From the NCBI GenBank assembly GCA_965116345.1, contig OZ220680.1, positions 3,658,001-3,722,000 of the forward strand: DNA of 64,000 nucleotides. Direction: 5' to 3'. The translations under genes were made by a program, and so were the position numbers. Under the pieces are notes generated by a model that did not search any database, was not told the DNA's origin, and saw only the letters and a list, made by a program, of their open reading frames with translations. Of the stretch, positions 45,201-51,170 are shown piece after piece (position 1 is the first letter of the stretch; each line of letters starts with the position of its first letter). Source of the stretch: VXYL01 sp965116345 (GTDB taxonomy: Bacteria > Pseudomonadota > Gammaproteobacteria > Pseudomonadales > Azotimanducaceae).

Positions 45201-46111
45201 TGCCCCGCGTCGAACGCGGTCTAACCGACGCGATGCGGGCCTCGCACGAACGTCGGGACATCGCCGAGTTTCCGACCGAAGGCGTGCCCGACTCACTCAC
45301 CATCGGCGATGGGATGAACCGCACCGTCGTCTATCCCGTTCTGGTCGATCGCGGCCGGAGCGTCGACCTGCTCGTCCACGTCACTTCGCGGGGGCGCACG
45401 TCGCTCAATCGCGACGGCTACACCCGCCTGGCCATGCTGGCCGATGCGGGTGGCGTCCGTCGGCTGCGCCGCGACGTGGAACAGGACCTCACGCTCGCAC
45501 GGTACTATGCGCCGCTTGGCAGTCCGGCGGATCTGGCCGACGGCCTGGTCGCCGCAGCGTACTGGTTCGCCTGCTTCGACGGGCGCGGGCTGCCGACGAC
45601 CAAGGCCGATTTCGACGAGCGCGTTGCCGGTGGCCGATCCACCGCGCCCGCGGTATTCGCAGAGATTCTCGGCCACGCACGGGACACGCTTGCCAAGCGT
45701 TTCGACGTTGCGCAACGGCTCGAGACGCTCGACTCTCCGGCGTTCGTACCGACCCGGGACGACCTCGTCCACCAACTCGACGATCTCGTGCCAGCGGCGT
45801 TCGTTCGCACCACGCCCCGCGAGCGACTGGTGGACCTGCCACGCTATCTCGACGGTATGCTGTACCGAACCGCCAATCTCCAGGGTCGCGTGGAACGGGA
45901 TAGGCTGGGGATCGAGGACGTTGCCGCCTGGGAACGCCGGTTGGCGGCGCTCATGGAAAGCGGTGCCGCCGATCCGGACGCGCTTCACGAACTGCGTTTC
46001 CTGCTGCAGGAATACCGGATCGCAGTGTTCGCGCAGCCCCTGGGGACGCGCCAGAAGGTGTCTCCGAAACGCCTGCGAAAGGGGTTCGACGAGGCGCCGG
46101 AAATGTCATAG
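42299..46111 (+). CDS. hrpA: ATP-dependent RNA helicase HrpA
   Basis: 1270 residues from ATG 42299. DEAH-box motifs are in order: GETGSGKTTQLPKA, TQPRRLAARTVA, DEAHERSLNVDF, TSATIDVDAF and the QRAGRCGRV motif VI; the long C-terminal region with LRINIQVRDRRGRTLDQDRD is the DUF3418-type part that separates HrpA from HrpB. HrpA resolves stalled ribosomes or mRNA structures in E. coli. A 12-bp tandem repeat at about 42915-42980 codes for EEQPEEQPEEQP and a degenerate continuation in the helicase core, between the two RecA lobes. Confidence 0.93.
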   Translation: MSSTPPSPIPHGLQPRFPAELPISACIDEIVESLRRHPVLIVAGETGSGKTTQLPKACLAAGIGARGVIAHTQPRRLAARTVAARIATELGVELGAEVGYAVRFSERVSERTRIKVMTDGLLLNDIQRDRRLLRYDCVIVDEAHERSLNVDFILGYLRRLLDRRRDLKVVVTSATIDVDAFAKHFGDAPVVEVSGRGFPVDVVYQPEEQPEEQPEEQPAERPEERPEEGYAPEALLDCLRTIASQAPVGDRDILVFQSGEREIFETSQRLKRAFAERFEILPLYARLPAKEQQRIFAPGARQRVVLATNVAETSITVPNIGYVVDPGFARVSRYSYRAKLQRLPVEPISQASARQRAGRCGRVAPGVCYRLYGEQDFEDRPAYTDPELTRTNLAAVVLAMRAFRLGDIESFPFIDPPAPRAVRDAIGLLHELQALENDELTTTGRTMARLPVDPRLTRMLVEAAKPDCGALSEVLIIASALAAQDPRLRPLDRRDAADRAHAEFADPGSDFLAYVNLWGYLEEARSNLSRAAFRRLLEGRFLSPARVREWRALHRQLLLACRDLGMRPNRRPAAYAAVHRALLSGSLGFIGAKREPSSDRGRGPKRRAVEYDGARGLRFRLFPGSALARGAPKWVVAAEVSDTGRTYARCVASIEPEWIEKAAAHLLRRSHSEPYWDARRGEAMVREQVSVYGLTVVGERPRRAVEVDPEAARQIFVREALLNGDRRLEAAFLERNERLRHEIEERQAKSRRADLLAGESVRTAFYLERLPDEVCSIATFNDHVRNASADELARFEMTLDDLASGAEASLAEDDFPTRLAVGAGEVALAYRFAPGESDDGVSLRTEPGMLSQLDADALEWLVPGFLEDKCLALVRGLPKALRRQLAPARDRLKPVMPDLGEPGTYRRGRLATALSAAIRTTHGIAVPVDAWREENLPGHLRINIQVRDRRGRTLDQDRDLAALKSRVMPRVERGLTDAMRASHERRDIAEFPTEGVPDSLTIGDGMNRTVVYPVLVDRGRSVDLLVHVTSRGRTSLNRDGYTRLAMLADAGGVRRLRRDVEQDLTLARYYAPLGSPADLADGLVAAAYWFACFDGRGLPTTKADFDERVAGGRSTAPAVFAEILGHARDTLAKRFDVAQRLETLDSPAFVPTRDDLVHQLDDLVPAAFVRTTPRERLVDLPRYLDGMLYRTANLQGRVERDRLGIEDVAAWERRLAALMESGAADPDALHELRFLLQEYRIAVFAQPLGTRQKVSPKRLRKGFDEAPEMS

Positions 46112-46136
46112 CGCGCCAGGACTGTGTGTATACTCG

Positions 46137-46164
46137 GGAACCAATGACGCCGGTTGAGGTCATA
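46137..46164 (+). promoter_or_regulatory. Possible ECF-sigma promoter of the bufferin-like cluster
   Basis: GGAACC at 46137-46142 is followed after 16 bp by GTCATA at 46159-46164, a spacing and sequence typical of ECF (RpoE/SigF-type) promoters. The first gene of the cluster begins 73 bp downstream. Bufferin genes in Caulobacter are under an ECF sigma factor, which makes the match interesting, but it is by eye only. Confidence 0.4.
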
Positions 46165-46236
46165 CAGAAGGGGCCGCTTACGGTCCACAGCGTGCATTGC
46201 TCTGCACACTCATAGAGCTCAAGTAAGGAGAGAGAG

Positions 46237-46557
46237 ATGTTGAACCGCAAGATGAAGCCGATTGCCGTGGCCGTTGGTGCGGCATTCGCCGTTTCGGTGG
46301 CAGGAAACGTTGCCGCCGACGGGGTCGACCCGTTCGAAGCTAGCCTGTTGGAAGATGGCGTACTCATCGCCACCGACCACAAGGAAGGCGGCTGTGGCGA
46401 GGACAAGAAGTCCGAGGACGGCGACGAAGCCAAGTGCGGCGAAGGCAAGTGTGGCGAAGACGGCGATTCCGAGGAGGGCGATTCCGAGGAAGGCGAAGAC
46501 GAGGGCGAAGGAGAGTCCGAGGAAGCCGAGGAAGCCGAGGAAGCCGAGGAGGAGTAA
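46237..46557 (+). CDS. bufA: Bufferin/HvfA-like RiPP precursor (copper-binding type)
   Basis: 106 residues with a signal peptide (KMKPIAVAVGAAFAVSVAG, cleavage likely after VAA near residue 27). The mature part starts DGVDPFEASLLEDGVLIATD, the pattern of bufferin/HvfA precursors, and has three Cys in EGxCG-like motifs: EGGCG (Cys53), EAKCG (Cys67) and EGKCG (Cys72). In related systems these Cys are turned into oxazolone-thioamide or thiooxazole groups that bind copper. An unusually long acidic tail of Glu repeats (73-106), coded by 15-bp and 9-bp tandem repeats, follows. AAGGAGAGAGAG is a strong ribosome binding site. bufB and bufC follow. Confidence 0.85.
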   Translation: MLNRKMKPIAVAVGAAFAVSVAGNVAADGVDPFEASLLEDGVLIATDHKEGGCGEDKKSEDGDEAKCGEGKCGEDGDSEEGDSEEGEDEGEGESEEAEEAEEAEEE

Positions 46558-46576
46558 CTCTTCCGCTGCTGGAAAT

Positions 46577-46610
46577 CCCGCGCCAACATCCGCAAGGGCA
46601 TTGGCGCGGG
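46577..46610 (+). terminator. Perfect 10-bp stem-loop between precursor and bufB
   Basis: CCCGCGCCAA and TTGGCGCGGG form a 10-bp perfect stem with a 14-nt loop, 20 bp after the precursor stop. No T run follows, so it is not a standard terminator. It may protect the 3' end of a short precursor mRNA or lower read-through into the enzyme genes, giving more precursor than enzyme. Confidence 0.6.
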
Positions 46611-46682
46611 TATCCAGCGCCTACTTTCTGCAGGCTTCTGCATGAGCGTTTTCATTGAGAACGCCTGCTCATTAGAACATCC

Positions 46683-47528
46683 ATGGCAGTTCTGACCGGT
46701 GCCGGACTCGGTTTGCGTCGTGGGTTCATGCGATCCCTCGACGATGAGCAGTCCGTCGAGTCGCGTGTCGACTTCATGGAAGTGGCCCCCGAGAACTGGA
46801 TCGACGTCGGCGGGCGTTTGGGACGCCTCTTCCGCACATACACCGAGCGCTTTCCCTTCGTCTGCCACGGTCTGTCGCTGTCGCTCGGCGGCCCGTCGCC
46901 GTTGGATTTGGAGTTCCTCCACGCGGTCAAACGGTTTCTCGACGACCACGGCATCGGTGTCTACACCGAGCATCTGTCGGCCTGTAGCGACACAGGCCAT
47001 CTCTACGACCTCATGCCCATTCCCTTCAGCGGCGACGCGGTGCGCTACGTGGCCGACCGGATTCGACGGGTCCAGGACGTGCTCGAACGCCGGGTCGCGG
47101 TCGAGAACGTGTCCTACTATGCCGCGCCAGCGGTTCCGGGCGAGAGCCTGACCGAGTTGGAGTTCATCAACGCCGTGGTGGACGAAGCCGACTGTCTGCT
47201 GCTGCTCGACGTCAACAACATCTACGTCAACAGCATCAACTTCGGCTACGACCCCTCCGCCTTCCTGCGCGGGCTGCCGGGCGACCGTGCCGCCTATGTG
47301 CATGTCGCCGGCCACTATCGGGAAGCCGAGGATCTGCGCATCGACACCCACGCCGCGGCGGTTGTTGACCCGGTGTGGGGACTGCTCGAGGAGGCGTACG
47401 ACCTCTACGGTCCGCTACCGACGCTGCTCGAGCGGGACTTCAACTTTCCACCCATCGAGGCGCTGCTCGGCGAGGTCGCGAGGATTCGCGACATTCAAGC
47501 GGCGGCCAGTGGATCGCGCGACCGATGA
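46683..47528 (+). CDS. bufB: DUF692 (MbnB/HvfB-like) multinuclear iron oxidase, BufB
   Basis: 281 residues of the DUF692 TIM-barrel family. GAGLGLRRGF near the start, DFMEVAPENWID, FVCHGLSLSLGG, YTEHLSACSDTGHLYDLMP, RVAVENVSYYA, LLLDVNNIYVNSINFGYDP and YVHVAGHY supply the His, Glu, Asp and Asn ligands for the iron cluster. In known systems this enzyme with its DUF2063 partner modifies Cys of the precursor. The gene is intact with all ligand motifs visible. It overlaps bufC by 4 bp (ATGA), as in other clusters. Confidence 0.92.
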   Translation: MAVLTGAGLGLRRGFMRSLDDEQSVESRVDFMEVAPENWIDVGGRLGRLFRTYTERFPFVCHGLSLSLGGPSPLDLEFLHAVKRFLDDHGIGVYTEHLSACSDTGHLYDLMPIPFSGDAVRYVADRIRRVQDVLERRVAVENVSYYAAPAVPGESLTELEFINAVVDEADCLLLLDVNNIYVNSINFGYDPSAFLRGLPGDRAAYVHVAGHYREAEDLRIDTHAAAVVDPVWGLLEEAYDLYGPLPTLLERDFNFPPIEALLGEVARIRDIQAAASGSRDR

Positions 47529-48352
47529 CATCCGGTCGGCCCGTCGATGCCGCTTGCCAAGGCCCCGAAGACGACAGGCCGGCGTTCCAGACCGTGCAGA
47601 TGGACTTCGCGGCCTATATCCGGCATCCCGATCTCAATCCCATGCCCCCAGGCATCGAAAAGCGCCGCATGCGCATATACGCGCGACTGTTCTACAACAA
47701 CATCGAGTCGATCCTGGCCAAGACCTTCTCCGTGTTCCGCGAAGTCGCCGGCGACGAGCCCTGGCACGCCATGGTGCGCGACTTCGTCCACCGGCATCGG
47801 GCCGAATCGCCCTACTACGCGCACGTTCCGGAGGAGTTCATGGAGTACCTGGACACCTGCCGTGGCGAAGTGCCCACGACGGCCACCGAAGGCCGATCGA
47901 AGACGTCCCGCGCCGATCCGGCGCTTCTGCCCTTCGCCTTGGAACTGTGCCACTACGAATGGGTTCGCATGGCGCTCGACCGGGCGCCGGACGCCGACTG
48001 CGTGTTCGACGACGAACCCGTGGGGCTCGACGATGCCCTGGCGCTTTCCCCATTGGCCTGGCCGCTGCGCTATGTCTACCCGGTGCAGGACATCTGCCTG
48101 GACTTCCTGCCCGAGGGACCGGCGGCGGAACCGACCTGGTTTGTTGCCTGTCGAAACCGCCACGACGAGGTCACATTCACCAAGTCCAACGCGGTGACCA
48201 CGCGACTCCTCAACCTGCTCGGCGAAGGTGACACCCGGAGTGCTCTCAAGACCCTCGCGGACGAGCTCGGGTCGGCTTTGGAAGCTGTCGAACGAACCGG
48301 TCTGGCGACCCTCAACCGGCTTCACGAACAAGACATCGTTGTACGTATTTGA
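47525..48352 (+). CDS. bufC: DUF2063 partner protein, BufC/HvfC-like
   Basis: 275 residues from ATG 47525. The N-terminal DUF2063 domain is recognisable from QMDFAAYIRHPDLNPMPPGI, MRIYARLFYNNIESILAKTF and VHRHRAESPYYAHVPEEFME. The C-terminal half (WPLRYVYPVQDI onward) matches the second domain of the NGO1945-like subgroup. The protein is the partner that presents the precursor to the DUF692 enzyme. No DoxX-like membrane gene follows, unlike in many HvfABCD clusters. Confidence 0.9.
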   Translation: MTSGRPVDAACQGPEDDRPAFQTVQMDFAAYIRHPDLNPMPPGIEKRRMRIYARLFYNNIESILAKTFSVFREVAGDEPWHAMVRDFVHRHRAESPYYAHVPEEFMEYLDTCRGEVPTTATEGRSKTSRADPALLPFALELCHYEWVRMALDRAPDADCVFDDEPVGLDDALALSPLAWPLRYVYPVQDICLDFLPEGPAAEPTWFVACRNRHDEVTFTKSNAVTTRLLNLLGEGDTRSALKTLADELGSALEAVERTGLATLNRLHEQDIVVRI

Positions 48353-48399
48353 GCGGTTGTTTCGGCCCTGCTAAGGGAGTAGGGTAGCGGCCCCGTCAA

Positions 48400-49518
48400 G
48401 TGCCACAATCGGATCGTCAATTGGCCATCGCGGTCATGGGCGACGACGAATCCGCCTCGTCGCTGATCCTTCGCCTGAGCAGCCTGGGTTTCGACGCCAT
48501 CCACGCGCGCCGCGGCAGCCGGGTCTTCGTCAAGGTGCTCGAAGCCGCCGACCTCATCCTCTGCCCGTCCACGACCGACATCGCGGCGAACGTTCACGCC
48601 ACCGGACGACCACCTGCCCCGGTGGTTCTGGTCAGCGCGGAGTTGCCCGACGCGGACGGACTCCTCACCGCCATGCGTCACGGCGTCATCGACGTGGTGA
48701 CGACGCCGGTGGACGACGGTGAACTGGGCGAGCGCATCGAAAGCAATCTGTCGCGGGCGCGGCCGTCGGACCTGCGCATCGCCGGTCAATTGGACAGCCT
48801 GCAACGCGACCAGCGCGCGGGCCAGTACATCCAACTGCGCATGCTGCCGCCGTCCCCAATGGCCATCGACCGCTACCGGCTCGCGCATCGCGTCGAGCCG
48901 TCGCTGATCCTGTCGGGCGACTTCGTCGACTATTTCCGCATCGCCGACCGGCACTTCGTGTTCTACATCGCCGACGTATCGGGCCACGGGGCGTCGAGTG
49001 CTTTCGTGACGGTGATTCTGAAGAACTTCTCCCGCCGGATCCGACGGGAATACCACCCGCGGATGCTGCGCGATCCCGGGGAGATACTCGCCGTGCTGAA
49101 CCGCGAACTCATCGACCAGGGACTGGGCAAGCATGTGACGATGTTCATCGGCGTCGTCGACCTGGACGCCGACACGGTCACCTATGCCAATGCCGGCCAT
49201 TTCCCGCGTGCCATCCACGCAGCCAATGGCGGTGCGGACTTCCTCGAAACTCCGGGCAAGCCCGTCGGGCTGTTCGACGAGGTCGACTACGAGGTCGACA
49301 CCGTGCCCATGGCCCCCGGCGACAGCCTGGTGGCGTTTTCCGACGGTGTGCTCGAGGTCATGCGCGAGGAAGGCCTCGCGGCGAAGGAGACGCGGCTCGT
49401 CGACAGCACCGCGGCCAGCGCCCCCGATCTCGGCGACCTCTGGGATGGTGTCGGCATCGGCGCCGGCGCCCCGGGACCCGATGACATGACCTGCCTCGTG
49501 GTCGCGCGGGAGGCCTAG
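48400..49518 (+). CDS. SpoIIE/RsbU-type serine phosphatase with degenerate receiver
   Basis: 372 residues from GTG 48400; an ATG at 48436 is possible. The first 120 residues fold like a response-regulator receiver (LAIAVMGDDESASSLILRL), but the phospho-acceptor Asp position reads LILCPSTTD and the conserved Lys is replaced (VVTTPVDD), so it is probably not phosphorylated. The C-terminal PP2C-type phosphatase has GDFVDYF, FYIADVSGHGASSAFVT, YANAGHFPRAI and FSDGVLEVM with metal Asp residues. It likely acts on the STAS protein encoded 1 bp downstream, a partner-switching pair. Confidence 0.88.
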   Translation: MPQSDRQLAIAVMGDDESASSLILRLSSLGFDAIHARRGSRVFVKVLEAADLILCPSTTDIAANVHATGRPPAPVVLVSAELPDADGLLTAMRHGVIDVVTTPVDDGELGERIESNLSRARPSDLRIAGQLDSLQRDQRAGQYIQLRMLPPSPMAIDRYRLAHRVEPSLILSGDFVDYFRIADRHFVFYIADVSGHGASSAFVTVILKNFSRRIRREYHPRMLRDPGEILAVLNRELIDQGLGKHVTMFIGVVDLDADTVTYANAGHFPRAIHAANGGADFLETPGKPVGLFDEVDYEVDTVPMAPGDSLVAFSDGVLEVMREEGLAAKETRLVDSTAASAPDLGDLWDGVGIGAGAPGPDDMTCLVVAREA

Positions 49519-49519
49519 C

Positions 49520-50002
49520 GTGGCCTTAGGACGCATTCTCGTCGGCAGCGGCGACGGCACCTACCTCATCAAGTTCGTCGGCGATGTACGCCTGAGCCTG
49601 GGCGCCGCCGTCGACGAGTTCCTCGACCGCATGTTCCGGGATGAGAAGTTCCGCTCGGTGGTGGTCGACCTGACCGCCGCGGATGGCATCGACAGCACCG
49701 CCCTCGGGGTCCTGGCACGGCTGTCGGTGCAGACCCGCAGTCGGCTGGCGTTCAAGCCGACGTTGGTCTCCACCCGGCCGGACATCACGCGGCTGCTCAT
49801 GGCCATCGGATTCGACGACATCTTCCACATCGTCAGGGAACCGCTGCGGCGCGCCGGTCAGCTCGGCGACCTGCCGCGCACGGATCTGCCGGCCGAGGAA
49901 CTCAGGTGCCGGGTGATCGCCGCCCATCGCGGACTGATGGCGCTGAACGACAACAACCGCGAACGCTTCGAGGACCTCGTCGCGACCCTCGAAGCTTCGT
50001 AG
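49520..50002 (+). CDS. STAS-domain anti-sigma factor antagonist-like protein
   Basis: 160 residues from GTG 49520. The STAS core has YLIKFVGDVRLSLGAAVDEF and the phosphorylatable-serine motif TAADGIDSTALGVLARL (Ser near residue 59), followed by a helical C-terminal extension of about 50 residues. When dephosphorylated by the upstream phosphatase it would bind a partner such as an anti-sigma kinase, which is not encoded in this window. The TAG stop coincides with the start of a GTAGGGG hairpin repeat. Confidence 0.85.
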   Translation: MALGRILVGSGDGTYLIKFVGDVRLSLGAAVDEFLDRMFRDEKFRSVVVDLTAADGIDSTALGVLARLSVQTRSRLAFKPTLVSTRPDITRLLMAIGFDDIFHIVREPLRRAGQLGDLPRTDLPAEELRCRVIAAHRGLMALNDNNRERFEDLVATLEAS

Positions 50003-50042
50003 GGGCGACCGCGCGCCCTGGTGGGCGCGTCGTGGTCGCCCG
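49999..50042. repeat. GTAGGGG hairpin repeat at the end of the STAS gene
   Basis: GTAGGGGCGACCGCGCGCCC is followed by TGGTGGGCGCGTCGTGGTCG and CCCG. The outer stem GGGCGACC/GGTCGCCC encloses an inner stem GCGCGCCC/GGGCGCG. The TAG is the stop codon of the STAS gene. The convergent phosphotriesterase-like gene ends 13 bp beyond. Confidence 0.75.
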
Positions 50043-50054
50043 TCCTGAACTTCG

Positions 50055-51002
50055 TCAACCCCCGGTGAAGAACCGCTGGGGATTGTCGACGAACAACGTG
50101 TCGATCGTCTCGTCGCCGACACCCATCGACTTCAGGTCCGGAATCACGTGGCGGTGCATATATAGGTACTTGTCCGGATTGCGCAGCGCCAGGTCGTGCT
50201 CGTCGGGCAAGGTGCCGTCGGCGCGTTCGTTGAGGATGTGCAGGCAGATGCAGTCATGGGCCGGGCACAGGCGGTCCGCGTAGCCGTCGTCGATCAGCGA
50301 CTTCATGGTCACCGTGCGCATGTGCGGACTGACCAGGTGGCCCGGATAGCGGTCGAGACCCAGGAAGCAGCCCTGGTCGAGAATCCACTTCAGGTACTCG
50401 GTGTCCGTGGTGTCGTTCGAGTGGTCGATCTTGACCCGTTCGAGGTCAACCCCTTCCTCCTTGAAGATGGCGATCTGCCGTCGAGCCACCTGACCGGTGG
50501 GGTAGGAGTGCACCATGATGGGCACGCCGGTCTCGTTGTGCGCGCGGGCCACGGCGCGGTTCATGATCTCGAGTTCCGGCGTGACACCCTCGAAGTCCGC
50601 CGCGCACTTCAACACGCCGGCCTTCACGTCGGTGCCGCGGAAACCCTCCTCGATGTCGCGCACGAACTCGCGCGCCATCTGCCGGGGCGAGACGTGCCGG
50701 ATGAAGCGCGGAATATCGAGCCACCAGCCGGTGACGTTGATGATGTTGACACCCGATGCCTCGGCTACCGCGCGCAGGAGCTCCGGGTCGCGGCCCAAGT
50801 CGAAGGTCGTGGCGTCGACCATGGTGTCGATGCCGCCGGCCTTGGCCTCCTTGAGACACTCCACGGCCCGCTCGAAGCGGTTCTGTCCGAGCAGGTCCGG
50901 GTAGCTCCGGTACATGCCGCTCGCGCTCACCATGACGTGCTCGTGCATCAGCGTGAAGCCGAGCTGGTCGGCCTCGATGGGACCGGTCACCGAATTGATC
51001 AT
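50055..51002 (-). CDS. Phosphotriesterase-like (PHP/Php family) amidohydrolase
   Basis: 315 residues. Metal ligands fit the phosphotriesterase family: GFTLMHEHVMV (His-x-His), VKAGVLKCAADF with a candidate bridging Lys, IMVHSYPTGQ and KIDHSNDT with the two His, and the last Asp in CPAHDCICLH. Members are lactonases or esterases of mostly unknown substrate. The neighbouring TPP-dependent enzyme, on the same strand, may act in the same pathway. ATG 51002 has a GGAGGA ribosome binding site. Confidence 0.85.
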   Translation of the reverse strand: MINSVTGPIEADQLGFTLMHEHVMVSASGMYRSYPDLLGQNRFERAVECLKEAKAGGIDTMVDATTFDLGRDPELLRAVAEASGVNIINVTGWWLDIPRFIRHVSPRQMAREFVRDIEEGFRGTDVKAGVLKCAADFEGVTPELEIMNRAVARAHNETGVPIMVHSYPTGQVARRQIAIFKEEGVDLERVKIDHSNDTTDTEYLKWILDQGCFLGLDRYPGHLVSPHMRTVTMKSLIDDGYADRLCPAHDCICLHILNERADGTLPDEHDLALRNPDKYLYMHRHVIPDLKSMGVGDETIDTLFVDNPQRFFTGG

Positions 51003-51025
51003 GTCGTCCTCCTAAGTGCGGCGCC

Positions 51026-51110
51026 GGGCGACCACGAGGGTCGCCCCCACGATCCACCAAAGATCTGTCGTACACCCTCAGGCCGTAGGGGCGAGGCTTG
51101 TCCTCGCCCG
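51026..51110. repeat. Two GTAGGGG hairpin repeats upstream of the phosphotriesterase-like gene
   Basis: 51026-51050 carries GGGCGACCACGAGGGTCGCC plus CCCAC, and 51085-51110 carries GTAGGGGCGAGGCTTGTCCT plus CGCCCG in opposite orientation. Each forms a 7-8-bp stem. With the copy at 51146-51170 they fill the 164-bp gap between two genes on the minus strand. Confidence 0.7.
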
Positions 51111-51145
51111 TCTCTTTGCAGCGAACGGCTGCGGGTCATCAGCTC

Positions 51146-51170
51146 GGGCGACCACAAGGGTCGCCCCTAC
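51146..51170. repeat. GTAGGGG hairpin repeat at the end of the TPP-enzyme gene
   Basis: On the minus strand GTAGGGGCGACCCTTGTGGT is followed by CGCCC; its TAG is the stop codon of the TPP-dependent enzyme gene. Same family and same relation to a stop codon as the copy at 49999. Confidence 0.75.

Noticed and set aside
46237..46557. Metallothionein as an alternative for the Cys-containing small protein
   Set aside because: It has a signal peptide, only three Cys in EGxCG-like motifs, and DUF692/DUF2063 neighbours, all of which fit a RiPP precursor better.
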